A stretch of DNA of 64,000 nt from JAFDZV01 sp035549015 (GTDB taxonomy: Bacteria; Bacteroidota; Ignavibacteria; OLB7). The notes beneath the pieces were generated by a model that saw nothing but the letters and a program-made list of their open reading frames with translations, was not told the origin of the DNA and searched no databases. Shown here piece by piece: positions 43,020 to 53,400 of the stretch; within the stretch, counting starts at the first letter, position 1; each line of letters starts with the position of its first letter. Location: assembly GCA_035549015.1 (NCBI GenBank), contig DASZRW010000070.1, positions 1-64,000 on the forward strand, written 5' to 3'. Both the position numbers and the translations under genes were made by a program.

Positions 43020-46000
43020 TTACTTCGCGATCAGGCGCACGTACTGCCGTCCGTAGATCTCCACCAGCCCGTCCAGCAGATCGGTGGTGGGCGTGATCAT
43101 GTACCGCTTGGAGATCATGCGGCCAACCAGTTCGCGCTCTTCGCTGTAGATCCGGAAGATGCACTGCATCTCCCCCTGATTGTGCTTGAAGAGATCGTAC
43201 GTCCGCTGTGCCGCATCGGCTCCGACACGGTCCAGTTGCACGTCGACGGCAAGGGCGTTCGCGAAGCGCGAGCGCGCCTGCGCAATCGGCACCACGTCGT
43301 CGGAGATGATCTTGACGCCGTCCGCGCCGTTCAGTTCCGCCCGGCCGCTGATGAAGACGATCTCGCCAACGCTCAGCATCGGTGCGAACTTCCGGTAGGC
43401 ATCGCTCCAGAAGATGCACTCCGCCTTGCCGGTGAAATCCTCGATCGTCACGAACGCGATCTGGTTCTCGCGCTTGTCCAGCTTGGTGCGAATGGCGGAG
43501 ATGATGCCGCATGCGCGCACCGGCGAGCCGAGGTCCGTGGACTCGTCCACCTCGCCCAGCTTGATCTGTGCGAACGACTCCACATCCAGCTCGTACTGTT
43601 CCAGCGGATGACCGCTCACGTAGAAATTCAGCACTTCCTTCTCGCGGCTCAGCTTCTCGAGCTGCGGCCAGTCCTCCACGTTCGGCATGCGCGGCTCCGG
43701 GATCGATACACCGGGCGAGTCGTCGCCGAGCGAGAAGAGGGAGTCCATCCCCGATGCGGCCGATGCCGCGCAGGCGTTCGAGTACTGAAGCGCGGCATCG
43801 ATTGCCGCCCAGCATTGCTGCCGGTTCGCATGCATCGAGTCGAATGCGCCGGAGAGGATCAGGCTTTCCAGCAGGCGCTTGTTGATCAACTGATTGCCCG
43901 CCATCCGGCGCGCGAAGTCGAAGAGCGAGAGGAAGGGGCCATCGGCATCACGCTGCTTCAGGATCGCCTCCACCGCCGAAGCGCCTACGTTGCGGATCGC
44001 GGCCATCCCGAAACGGATGCCGTGATCGGTCACCGAGAAGTCCACCAGCGACTCGTTCACATCGGGGGGGAGCACCTTGATATCGAACTTGCGGCACTCA
44101 TCGATCAGCTTCACCACCTTCGCCAGATCGCCCGATTCAGCCGTCATGTTGGCGGCCATGAACTCCGCCATGTAGTTCGCCTTCAGCCAGGCCGTCTGAT
44201 AGGCAACGTAGGCGTATGCCGCCGAGTGGCTCTTGTTGAAGCCATAGTCGGCGAACTTCACCATCATGTCCCAGATCTCGTTCGCCGTCTTCTTGTCGAT
44301 CCCGTTCTTCGAGCAGCCTTCGAAGTAGATCTCCTTCATCTGCTCCATGTACTGGATCTGCTTCTTCCCCATCGCGCGGCGAAGCGTATCGGCCTGTGCG
44401 AGCGTGAAGCCGCCAAGCTGCTGAGCGATCTGCATGATCTGTTCCTGGTAGACGCAGATGCCGTAGGTCTTCCCCAGGATCGGTTCAAGCATCGGATGCA
44501 GATACTCGATCGGCTTGCGCCCCCACTTCCGGTCGATGAAGTCCGGGATGTTGTCCATCGGACCCGGCCGGTAGAGCGCGTTCATGGCGATCAGGTCATC
44601 CAGCACACTCGGCTTGAGCTGCTTCAGATACTCCTGCATGGGGGGAGATTCGAACTGGAACACGGCGGTTGTCGCCCCCTTGCCAACCAGCTCGTACGTC
44701 TTCGCATCCTCCATCGGGATCGCGTCGATGTCGATCTCGATTTCATGCCGCTGCCGGATCAGCTCCAGCGTGTTCACGATGATCGTCAGCGTACGGAGGC
44801 CCAGGAAGTCCATCTTCAGAAGGCCGGCGTCCTCCAGATCGTTCATCGTGTACTGCGATGCCAGCCCGGAGTCCGGAGTCTTGTAGAGCGGGATGTATTC
44901 CTCCAGCGGACCCGGAGCAATCACCACGCCGGCCGCATGGAGCGAAGCGTTGCGGCAGAATCCCTCCAGCACCTGCGAGTACTCGATCAGCTTGTGAAGC
45001 TGCGCATCGTCCGAGTCCTTCACCCAGCGGAGCTCCGGGTTCTGCTCGATCGCCTCCTTCAACGACTGCACGCGCCCGAACTTCACGGTGATCTTCTCCG
45101 TGATGGAGTTGATCGTCGAGAGCGGGATGCCAAGCACGCGCCCCACATCCTTCAGCACTGCGCGCGAGGAGAGCGTTCCGAACGTGATGATCTGCGCCAC
45201 CGCATCGTGCCCGTATTTCTCCTTCACGTAATCGATCACGGCCTCGCGCTTGTCGTCCGCGAAGTCCACGTCGATATCGGGCATCGAGACGCGGTCCGGG
45301 TTCAGGAATCGCTCGAAGAGGAGGTCGTACTTGATCGGGTCGATATTCGTGATGCCCATCGCATAGGCGGCGATGCTGCCGGCCGCGCTGCCGCGTCCCG
45401 GGCCAACGCTCACGCCGCGATCGCGCGCGGCCTGAATGAAGTCCTGCACGATCAGGAAGTAGCCGGAGTATCCCATGCGGGTGATGACATCCAGCTCGAA
45501 CTCCGTCCGCTCGCGCACATCCTCCGTCACATCGGGATAGCGCTTGTCGATGCCGCGCCACGTTATCTCGCGCAGATAGTCGTCCAGCGTGGTTGCCGAT
45601 GACTCCGCAGGGATGGGGAACTGCGGCATGTAGAGCTCCTTCGGCATCTCCACATTGCAGCGTTCGGCTATCGCGATGGTGTTCTCGATGGCGCCCGGGA
45701 AGTGACCCAGGAGTTCCGCCATCTCGTCGGCAGTCTTGAAGTAATAGTTCTTCGTGCCGTAGCGAAGCTCGTTCTCCACATCGATCCGCGCTCCGTTCTT
45801 CGAGGCGTCGCGGATGTGAAGCAGCACGTTGTGCGCTACCGCATGCTCCTTGCGGATATAGTGGCAGTCGTTGGTGGCAACGAGCGGAATCCCGAGCTCC
45901 TTGGAGAGGATCGGCATCCCTTCCAGCACGTACCGATCAACCGGGATGCCGTGATCCTGAACCTCGAGGAAGAAATCCTGTCCGAACAGCTCGCGGTACC

Positions 46001-46499
46001 AGATGGCCGCCTCGCGCGCCGCGCCGAGATCCTCGTTCACGAGATGCGCGGAGACCACGCCGCCGGCACATGCCGAGAGGGCAATCAGCCCTTCGTGGCA
46101 TTCCTCCAGCAACTCGCGATCAATTCGGGGCTTGTAGTAGTATCCTTCGGTGTGGGCGCGGCTGGTGAGCCTGTTCAGGCTCCGGTATCCCTGGTAGTCC
46201 TTCGCCAGCAGCACCAGGTGGAAGTAGTTGCGGCGCTTTTTGCTGTTGCCGACCTGATTCAACTGCCGGTCGAACCGGGGCCCGTCCGCCACATACACCT
46301 CACAGCCGATGATCGGCTTCACGCCTGCCTTCTGCGCCTTCTTGTAGAACTCCATGGCGCCGAAGGTGACGCCGTGATCGGTAAGCGCTACCGCGCTCAT
46401 GTCGTTCTCACCGGCGGCCTTCACCAACGTTTCAACCTTGCATGCGCCGTCGAGAAGGGAATAGTGCGTGTGATTGTGCAGATGTATGAATTCAGGCAT
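43020..46499 (-). CDS. dnaE: DNA polymerase III subunit alpha (DnaE)
   Basis: A 1159-residue replicative polymerase of the DnaE1 type. The N-terminal PHP domain begins IHLHNHTHYSLLDGACKVE. The catalytic palm has the acidic pair in MPDIDVDFADDKREAVIDYV (about residue 400), plus YQEQIMQIAQQLGGFTLAQA. The finger and beta-binding regions follow; the C-terminal OB fold includes IAFVTIEDFTGKAECIFWS. It has no proofreading exonuclease insertion (not PolC). Length is normal for the family. It leads an apparent transcript with the aminotransferase. Confidence 0.97.
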   Translation of the reverse strand: MPEFIHLHNHTHYSLLDGACKVETLVKAAGENDMSAVALTDHGVTFGAMEFYKKAQKAGVKPIIGCEVYVADGPRFDRQLNQVGNSKKRRNYFHLVLLAKDYQGYRSLNRLTSRAHTEGYYYKPRIDRELLEECHEGLIALSACAGGVVSAHLVNEDLGAAREAAIWYRELFGQDFFLEVQDHGIPVDRYVLEGMPILSKELGIPLVATNDCHYIRKEHAVAHNVLLHIRDASKNGARIDVENELRYGTKNYYFKTADEMAELLGHFPGAIENTIAIAERCNVEMPKELYMPQFPIPAESSATTLDDYLREITWRGIDKRYPDVTEDVRERTEFELDVITRMGYSGYFLIVQDFIQAARDRGVSVGPGRGSAAGSIAAYAMGITNIDPIKYDLLFERFLNPDRVSMPDIDVDFADDKREAVIDYVKEKYGHDAVAQIITFGTLSSRAVLKDVGRVLGIPLSTINSITEKITVKFGRVQSLKEAIEQNPELRWVKDSDDAQLHKLIEYSQVLEGFCRNASLHAAGVVIAPGPLEEYIPLYKTPDSGLASQYTMNDLEDAGLLKMDFLGLRTLTIIVNTLELIRQRHEIEIDIDAIPMEDAKTYELVGKGATTAVFQFESPPMQEYLKQLKPSVLDDLIAMNALYRPGPMDNIPDFIDRKWGRKPIEYLHPMLEPILGKTYGICVYQEQIMQIAQQLGGFTLAQADTLRRAMGKKQIQYMEQMKEIYFEGCSKNGIDKKTANEIWDMMVKFADYGFNKSHSAAYAYVAYQTAWLKANYMAEFMAANMTAESGDLAKVVKLIDECRKFDIKVLPPDVNESLVDFSVTDHGIRFGMAAIRNVGASAVEAILKQRDADGPFLSLFDFARRMAGNQLINKRLLESLILSGAFDSMHANRQQCWAAIDAALQYSNACAASAASGMDSLFSLGDDSPGVSIPEPRMPNVEDWPQLEKLSREKEVLNFYVSGHPLEQYELDVESFAQIKLGEVDESTDLGSPVRACGIISAIRTKLDKRENQIAFVTIEDFTGKAECIFWSDAYRKFAPMLSVGEIVFISGRAELNGADGVKIISDDVVPIAQARSRFANALAVDVQLDRVGADAAQRTYDLFKHNQGEMQCIFRIYSEERELVGRMISKRYMITPTTDLLDGLVEIYGRQYVRLIAK

Positions 46500-46814
46500 T
46501 GCCGGGAGTGCGAGTCGTTTCAGCGTATCGAGCGTTCGGCGAACAAGTTAAGGAGGAGAGAGGAAAGCCGGGAGTGGAAAGAGCGACAATTGATGATCGC
46601 CGATTGATGATCGGGGGGGGGACGATCGACGATGAGATCGGCAAGGGGATTGACAATCGGCGATCGATGCCGACGCTGCGGCACGCTCACACATGTTGAG
46701 CCCGCGCGGTCATCTCTCCGTTGTATTTTCGCCTCGGCGATCCGGCCGGTGGCACACATGTGCAGTGCCGTCGGGAGGGCCCCTCGCACGCATTCACAAT
46801 CATGGAGTGAGACC
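46500..46814. other. Intergenic region without a gene
   Basis: 315 bp between dnaE and the methyltransferase. It contains a repeated ATTGATGATCG and a run of nine G (46613-46621). I see no gene. Confidence 0.6.
46588..46615. repeat. Two tandem 14-bp units
   Basis: The core ATTGATGATCG repeats at a 14-bp period (46588 and 46602), with changes at the unit ends. It is followed by a G9 run. It lies in the spacer between dnaE and the methyltransferase. Confidence 0.65.
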
Positions 46815-47666
46815 ATGGCGATATCTGATCCGGTTTCGATGACGTCTCGGTGGGTTGCCGCAGCCCGTGCAGTCGAAAGCCGTCGCCCCGACAGACTGTT
46901 CAACGACCCCTATGCCGAGGTGCTGGCAGGGAGTGAGGGGTTCGATTTCATGGCGCGGATGGCGTCGGCAACCGCCATGCCGTCGCTCGATGGAACCAAT
47001 CCGGAGAATCCGTACATCGCCATGCGCACGCGCTTCATCGACGACGTCATCCTGGATGCGTCGTTGAAGGGGACCAGGCAGATCGTGATGGTTGCGGCCG
47101 GACTCGATACGCGTGCGTTCCGGCTGGACCTGCCGGGTGATACGCACTTCTTCGAGCTGGACCGCGAGGAGGTGCTGGAATTCAAGGAGAGCGTGCTTCG
47201 GGAGGCGGGAGCGCGCGCAACCTGTGTGCGCGAGCCGATTCCGGTTGACCTGACCACGCCGTTCGGCGATGCGCTGGTGGCTAGGGGATTCCGGCCGGAG
47301 AGTGAATCGCTCTGGGTTGTGGAGGGGCTGCTTTCCTATCTGGATGAAGATCAGGCCACGGAGGTCATCCGGCAGTGTGCGGCACTTGCTGCGCCGGGCT
47401 CCATGCTGATCTGTGACCTGCCAGGCCGGAGCCTGCTCGAGACAGGCTTCGTGCAGCCGTTGCTTCGCACCCTGGAGGCGGTGAATGCTCCGTGGAAGTT
47501 CGGAACGGATGATCCCGAATCCTTCTTCGAGAAGCTGGGCTGGCACGCAACCGCGCGGAGGCCGGGTGATGCGGGCGTCTCCTACGGACGCTGGCCGTAT
47601 CCGCCGATGCCGCGCAATACACCGGGAATACCGCAGTCGTTCTTCGTGACGGCAGTACGGATATAG
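46815..47666 (+). CDS. Leucine carboxyl methyltransferase-type SAM enzyme (TIGR00027 family)
   Basis: A 283-residue methyltransferase of the LCMT/TIGR00027 group, common in actinobacteria and occasional elsewhere. Features: the N-terminal RRPDRLFNDPYAEVLAGSEG, the SAM-site stretch QIVMVAAGLDTRAFRLDLPG, then VVEGLLSYLDEDQATEVIRQ. The substrate is unknown; many relatives are thought to act on secondary metabolites or proteins. GGAG stands 8 nt before ATG 46815. It is followed by a pseudogene. The preceding 315 bp hold no gene. Confidence 0.88.
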   Translation: MAISDPVSMTSRWVAAARAVESRRPDRLFNDPYAEVLAGSEGFDFMARMASATAMPSLDGTNPENPYIAMRTRFIDDVILDASLKGTRQIVMVAAGLDTRAFRLDLPGDTHFFELDREEVLEFKESVLREAGARATCVREPIPVDLTTPFGDALVARGFRPESESLWVVEGLLSYLDEDQATEVIRQCAALAAPGSMLICDLPGRSLLETGFVQPLLRTLEAVNAPWKFGTDDPESFFEKLGWHATARRPGDAGVSYGRWPYPPMPRNTPGIPQSFFVTAVRI

Positions 47667-47686
47667 TCGCCTTCACGTGCAGCGGA

Positions 47687-48243
47687 ATGCCGGTGGCAAA
47701 CCATATCGATCCGGATCACCTTCTACGGACATCCGCCGGGCGGGCCGATACGCCGGAGCGGGGGAGAGCCGCATGGGAGCAGGCGTACACGGAGCCTGCA
47801 GCCTGTCTGGCGGCCGCGGGAGGGGCGGGAACGCTCTACGTTGTCCGTGGATTACAGGGAGCCGGCGAGTCCACGTGGGTACGGAGTAACGCCCCGCCGA
47901 TGGGGCCGAACGCGGTCTTCTTCGATGCGCGCTCCCCTCGCGGAAGCACCGCGCACGCGCATTCCGGATCGCGGCTGAGACCGGAACGCCGGCGGTTGCC
48001 GGGTGGATCGGCGCACCGTTCAAGGCTGCGCTTCGACGCAACGCTGCCCGGCCGCCGGACGAGCATGCGCCGGAGCATGTCATCGAGCAGGTGCGCGACC
48101 AACTGGAGCCGCTTGCCGCCGCGGAAGTCTTTGCATCGGTTGTCGACGTTGACGCCTCTCGAGAGCCTTCCGTCCGAAGCGATCAACTGCGAGGGATGCC
48201 GATGTTCGAACACATTCAGTGCACGACACGCCGGAGTCCGTAA
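47687..48243 (+). pseudogene. Broken AAA nucleotide-kinase-like gene
   Basis: The first part reads TLYVVRGLQGAGESTWVRSN and NAVFFDARSPRG. The Walker A is GAGEST, where Lys has become Glu (expected GKST). At about 47930-47941 the reading frame shifts by one. The continuation, open for 100 codons, reads KHRARAFRIAAETGTPAVAG, then APFKAALRRNAARPPDEHAP, and stops at 48241. Together these look like a P-loop kinase (T4 Pnk-like NTPase), where RNAxRPxxxxVP is typical. Two independent lesions argue for true decay. The ORF continuing in the first frame after the break is a low-complexity shadow. Confidence 0.75.
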
Positions 48244-48342
48244 ACACGGTAACCAGATTCGGGATGCCGCATTCCCGGCATGTTCGAAGTGCACAGAACC
48301 GGATGCAGCGTTCAACACTCATGCAATGATGGAGGATCGAAT

Positions 48343-48843
48343 ATGGAGGCTCCGACATTCCAGGGCAGTCTGCCGTTTGCCGGATCGGCGTCGCATGTGC
48401 TGGATCTTGCGGCCATGGCGCTCTCTGCGAACGGCTTCCGTGTAGCAGAGCGGTCCGCAACCTCTGCCGAGTTTGCAGGCCCGGGCATGCGCAGCACGAA
48501 TCAGAATCCGATTCTCGGCGCTTCGCGAATCATGATCACCTGCAGCGCCGATACGATCGGCGTTGCGGCCGAACTCGGCGCCATGGCACGCATGCAGCGC
48601 TTCGCCAGAGTGTTCCCGCCGGTGTTGCTCGGCGGCATCGGTACCGTACTCAGCGTCATATTCCTCATCGTCTTCGGCGCATCGCACTGGCGCGTGTGGC
48701 TGCTGGCGGTTCTGCTGGTGGTCGCCGTCCAGGGGGCCATCTGGGCCGTTGTCGGGCCGTTGCTGGCACGCAGAATCGAGTCGCGCGTGAGGGCGAGCCT
48801 GGATATGTTCCTCCGGAATATTGCGACTGCAGCAACGGAGTGA
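48343..48843 (+). CDS. Small two-helix membrane protein, unknown function
   Basis: A 166-residue protein. A soluble N-terminal half of about 85 residues (FRVAERSATSAEFAGPGMRS, then QNPILGASRIMITCSADTIG) precedes two membrane helices (about 92-113 and 117-141). The C-terminal helix is basic. GGAGG lies 8 nt before ATG 48343. The segment AxFxGPGMxSTxQNPILGAS is distinctive, but I cannot assign a named family. It follows the kinase pseudogene by 100 bp. Confidence 0.72.
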   Translation: MEAPTFQGSLPFAGSASHVLDLAAMALSANGFRVAERSATSAEFAGPGMRSTNQNPILGASRIMITCSADTIGVAAELGAMARMQRFARVFPPVLLGGIGTVLSVIFLIVFGASHWRVWLLAVLLVVAVQGAIWAVVGPLLARRIESRVRASLDMFLRNIATAATE

Positions 48844-49461
48844 TGGTGCGGCCGCAACGCAAGGGGGATGATGGATTTCGCCAACTGATGGAACGGCCGT
48901 GCATGAACATGCCGATTCCTCCGCGGCCCGCGCCGCCCGATGCCGGCTCGCGCCGCCCGATGCCGGCTCGTGCCGGGAGGGAAGCCATGACTTCGTTGTC
49001 GCTGCGAAGTCGCTCCCGCGCGGCGCATACGTCGTGGTGCCGGCGATGGGCAGGCGAGCCTTCACACTGCCACTGGCCGTTCAGTAGGTTCGTGGTGGTG
49101 AAGGTTTCCGAACGCGATGAAACATGCCGCGACTCCGCATGGAGCCGCGGCCGTTGTTTGAAGAGCGATATGCCGTTGCGAGCGCATCCTGCCCGGCGTT
49201 CGCGGCACTACAGGTTCCGTCGGGTTCATTGTGTCGTATCGAAAATCTACCTGGCCGGTTGGCTATCTTTGCGCCGGTCCCACTGACCGGCCTATCCGTG
49301 GCCCGCGGCAATACATCGATCGCACAGCGGTGGCCGACCCGCTTCGGCAGCCCGGCGCGCGGACCCGGTCAGTCGCACACACGCAGCGTCCGTGCAGCCT
49401 GCGGAGCAGTCCAGCCCTCCATACCACACCGTTCAACAACAGACGAGGAGACATACGAATC
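48844..49461. other. Intergenic region without a recognisable gene
   Basis: 618 bp between the two-helix membrane protein and the lipase gene. It holds two tandem copies of a 20-bp unit (48931-48970). TATCTTTG at 49264-49271 matches TAnnTTTG and could be a promoter about 190 bp before the lipase. Short ORFs exist in several frames, but none resembles a protein. Confidence 0.5.
48931..48970. repeat. Two tandem 20-bp units
   Basis: CGCCGCCCGATGCCGGCTCG occurs at 48931-48950 and exactly again at 48951-48970. Confidence 0.88.
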
Positions 49462-50379
49462 ATGTCCAGCGCCACACGTACAAGCCTTCCCATGATCATT
49501 CCGGCGGCACCGTTCAATCTCACGGATGTTGTGACATGCGCGAACCTGGTGGAGGTTGCCTATAATCAGTATTGCCAGTGGGAGGAACAGGGGAAGCCTT
49601 CAGAGAGCGACTTCACGTGGACTCCGAAGGGTGTCCCCACGGAGCTCGGCTCGGTCTGGACAGGCGCTCCGCTCTGGGCGGACTCGCGCGCCATCGTCTT
49701 CATGAAACCCGAGCCGTTCGGATTCCTTCTCCAGGATTCGAACGGGCGTGCATTCCTTGTGCTGCGCGGCACGGAGAGCGATGCCGACAAGTACAAGGAT
49801 CTCGAGGTGGGGCAGGTGCCGTATACGCTGGTGAGCAATCCATCGTTCGGCAACGTTCACAAGGGCTTCTTCGGCATCTACTCCTCGATGAGTTCCGCAA
49901 TTCATGCCTCCGTTGCGGCGCTGCCGGCTCCCGCCACGGCATTCTTCTTCACCGGGCACAGTCTGGGCTCGTCGCTGATTACGCTGGCGGTGCCGGACGT
50001 GATCTACAACGCGGCGCTTCCCTCCGGCATCACCGTCATGCACTACAACTTCGCCAGTCCGCGTACCGGCGACGAGACGTTCGCAAACGCGCTCAACGCC
50101 ATTCCCGGTCTTCCGACCTATCGCATCGTAAACACGGAGGATCTCGTGCCGGACGTTCCGTTTGCCGTGACGCGCGATCTGCGGCATTCCTATCTCTACA
50201 AGCACGTCGGCACAACGGCGGACTTCACGGCTCAATACGACTCCGTCGGCAACAATCATTCCATGATGAACAGCTATCTCTACGCAGTCAACAACCCGCA
50301 GCAGCCGGAAGGACCGATCGTGCAGTCGAGCGGGTGCCAGCCGTCGCTTCCGCTTGCGCTCCTTGCAACGCCGGCCTGA
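49462..50379 (+). CDS. Class 3 lipase-family alpha/beta hydrolase
   Basis: A 305-residue lipase-3 fold protein. The nucleophile elbow GHSLGSS holds Ser167. SPRTGDETFANALNAI follows, the region of the acid strand, with EDLVPDVP as the likely Asp. A conserved His near the end (NNHSMMNSYLYAV) completes the triad. A signal peptide is not obvious. It may act on glycerides or esters. ATG 49462 is preceded by GAGGAG at 11 nt. The gene is about 107 bp before the giant BNR-repeat T9SS protein. Confidence 0.87.
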   Translation: MSSATRTSLPMIIPAAPFNLTDVVTCANLVEVAYNQYCQWEEQGKPSESDFTWTPKGVPTELGSVWTGAPLWADSRAIVFMKPEPFGFLLQDSNGRAFLVLRGTESDADKYKDLEVGQVPYTLVSNPSFGNVHKGFFGIYSSMSSAIHASVAALPAPATAFFFTGHSLGSSLITLAVPDVIYNAALPSGITVMHYNFASPRTGDETFANALNAIPGLPTYRIVNTEDLVPDVPFAVTRDLRHSYLYKHVGTTADFTAQYDSVGNNHSMMNSYLYAVNNPQQPEGPIVQSSGCQPSLPLALLATPA

Positions 50380-50486
50380 ACGGCAGAGAGAGGGGCGGCC
50401 GGATGTATGCCATGCCGTCTTTCGGCGGCACGCCATATTTTGAGTCGCAACGCGATACGATCAATCACAGCATCGAGGCCCGAACC

Positions 50487-53400
50487 ATGTACCGACGGCA
50501 CAACGGCATCTCGTTCCTGCTTCTTCTCATCGTCGCTCACATCATCTCCGCCGGAACCGGCACCGCGCAGCCGGCTCCGCTGCTCTCGCGTCCCCTGCCC
50601 GGCCCGGACATGCCCGCGTGGGCGGCGTATCTGTACGAGAGCCCGGTCAATATCCGGCGGGTGGACAGCGGGTTCACCGCGTATTACCGGACGCATCCGT
50701 TCGAGAAGAACAACTACACGCGATACTACCGGCGATGGCAGCACGCCGTGGAACCGTACGTCCTGGCGGACGGCACCCTTCGCCTGCCGGGTGCGGACGA
50801 GCTGCGGGAACGGATGGAGGCGAGCAACCGTGCTCGCCTTTCCCCGGCGGAGGCTGGCGGCACGTGGCGGTTGATCGGCCCGAACACCACATACTGCGAC
50901 GGCTCCAACGCCCGGGTGCTCTGTCCGGAGCAGGTGAATATCTACGGCTTCGACGTCGCACCGTCGGACCCGAACGTGCTCTACTGCATGTCCGAGACGG
51001 GAGGATTCTTCCGGACGGCGGACAAGGGGCTGCACTGGGAGCTGCGCGATATCGGATTCCCAAGCAGCTCGGAGGCGATCGCGATTCACCCGACGAATCC
51101 CTCCGGCGTCTTCGTCGGCGTGAACAACGGCATCGTGCACACCGCCGATGCCGGGCGTACCTGGAAGTTCGTGCTGAGCCAGCAGGACATGTGGGTGTAC
51201 GACATCGCCGTGCATCCGGTAACGCCGTCCATCGTTCTGGCGGCCACCAACCAGGGCCTCTATCGAAGCTCCGACGGCGGCGACACATGGAAGCAGATCT
51301 TCAGCAACAGCACGTCCGATCTCGAACTGAACCCGGCGAATCCGAACATGGTCTATGCGCTCCGCTACAATGCGGGGCCGAAGCAGTACGAGCTCTGGAA
51401 GTCGACGGATGCGGGGCTCACGTTCACGATTCGTTCGTCCGGCTGGTATGTAGCGGGCACCACGGACGGGGCGGGGCGCCTTACGGTGACGCCGGCGGAT
51501 CCGAAGCGCGTGTATGCGGTTCTGCTTGCCAGCGATGCTCCCCGGATTCTTCGCAGCGACGACAACGGTGAGACGTGGCGCGTGACGGCAACGGGGAAGA
51601 CCGATGCGTTGAAGATGGACAACGGGCAGGGGTATTACGATCTCAGCATCGCGGCCTCGCATACCGATCCGAACCAGTTGATGGTAGGAACAACCACGGC
51701 GTTCAAGTCCACCGACGGTGGCGCAACGTTTGCGCCGCTCGGAGGTTACTACGGGCCGTTCCCGATACATCCGGACATCCAGGAGATGAAGGTACTCGGC
51801 AACGATGCCTGGATCTGCACGGACGGCGGCATCACACTATCGAACGACTTCTTCACCGCATCCAGCGAGGCACGTACGAATGGGATCTACGCGTCCGACT
51901 TCTGGGGATTCGGTTCGGGATGGAATCAGGATGTCCTGGTGGGCGGGCGCTACCACAACGGCAACACGGCGCTCACGGCAGCCTACGGCGGAGCGTTTCT
52001 GGCGCTGGGAGGCGGCGAGGCCGCCACGGGCTACGTCAACCCCATCGATGCGCAGCGCACCTATCACTCGGATATCGGTGGCTGGTATCTGCCCGATTCC
52101 ATCAACGGTACCGCCCGGTCGTTCTCGGTGGGCAGGTTCCCGAATGAAAGCTACTGGGCGATGGAGTACTCCGACATGGAGTGGGACCCGCGATCGTGGA
52201 ACGTCGTGTGGATCGGCAACGGCAATACGGTCTGGCGCAGCACCAACGGCGCTCGCAGTTTCGACTCCATCTTCTCCACGTCGCATGCGGACGGGGCGGC
52301 GCAGCATATCCGCATCGCGCGGAGCAACCCGGACGTCATCTATCTCACCGAACGATCGAACACGGAGTGGGATGGCTATCTCTGGAAGACCACGAACGGC
52401 GGGCGGACATGGCGGCAGATGCCGCAGCTCCCGGTATCCGCAGGTGAGCGGCGATGCCAGCAGATCACGGTGAGCGCGGAGGACGAGAACGAGCTCTGGG
52501 TTGCGCTGCGCGAGGGTTCGGCCTCCAACAAGGTGTTTCATTCAACGGATGGCGGCGCAACGTGGACCAACATGACCACACCTGCCATCGGCTCGATGTA
52601 TGTGACGGACATCGTGCATCAAATGGGAACGGACGGAGGGGTGTATCTGCTTGGTGGTGCCGGCAGCGTCTTCTATCGCAACCGCGGCATGAGCGACTGG
52701 CAGCCGTATGCTACAGGGCTTCCAGCCGGATTCGTGGTGCGGGCGGCCAGGCCGTTCTACCGCGACGGCGTGTTGCGCGCCGCGTCCAACTTCGGGATCT
52801 GGGAGGTGCCGTTCTATGAGGCCTCGCACCCGATTGCCCAACCCGCGGTGGACAAGTACTCAACCGCCTGCGCGCGCGATACATTCTACTTCGATGATTA
52901 CTCCGTGCTCGATCATGCCGGTGCCAGTTGGTCCTGGTCGTTCCCGGGTGCCCGCAGCATCAGCTCCGCCACGGCGCGCAATCCGAAGGTTGTCTACGCC
53001 GGTCCCGGACGCTATCCTGTAACCTTGACGGTGACCAACCCGCATGGATCCAGCACGAGAACCATCAGCGAAATGGTGGAGGTGAAGCAGGGGGAATGCG
53101 ATTTCGATCGCGTGCCGGGAATGGCTCTGGATCTGTCGGCCAAGAGCAATGTGGTGGAAACGCCGGCCATACCGGGACTCCGTGGAGCCCCGGGGTTCAC
53201 CTTCATGGCGTGGGTGAAGCTGAACAAACGGCAGGACTGCTTCACGCAGATCGTATCGAACTGGGGAAGCGATGCCGGTTTCGGTTTCGGCTTTGCATTC
53301 ATGGGGTATGCCTCCAACACCAACCTCACGTTCTATTGGCGTGGAGTACCGTATCAGCTTACCACTCCGTTCAACCTCGATACGCTTGTCTGGACGCATG

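Noticed and set aside
47687..48445. Reading the frame at 47687 as an intact 252-residue protein
   Set aside because: After the break near 47941 it becomes Arg/Ser-rich noise, while the +1-shifted frame continues the kinase homology.
49231..49461. Upstream extension of the lipase frame
   Set aside because: The extra codons have no conserved signal and the ATG at 49462 has the Shine-Dalgarno sequence GAGGAG.
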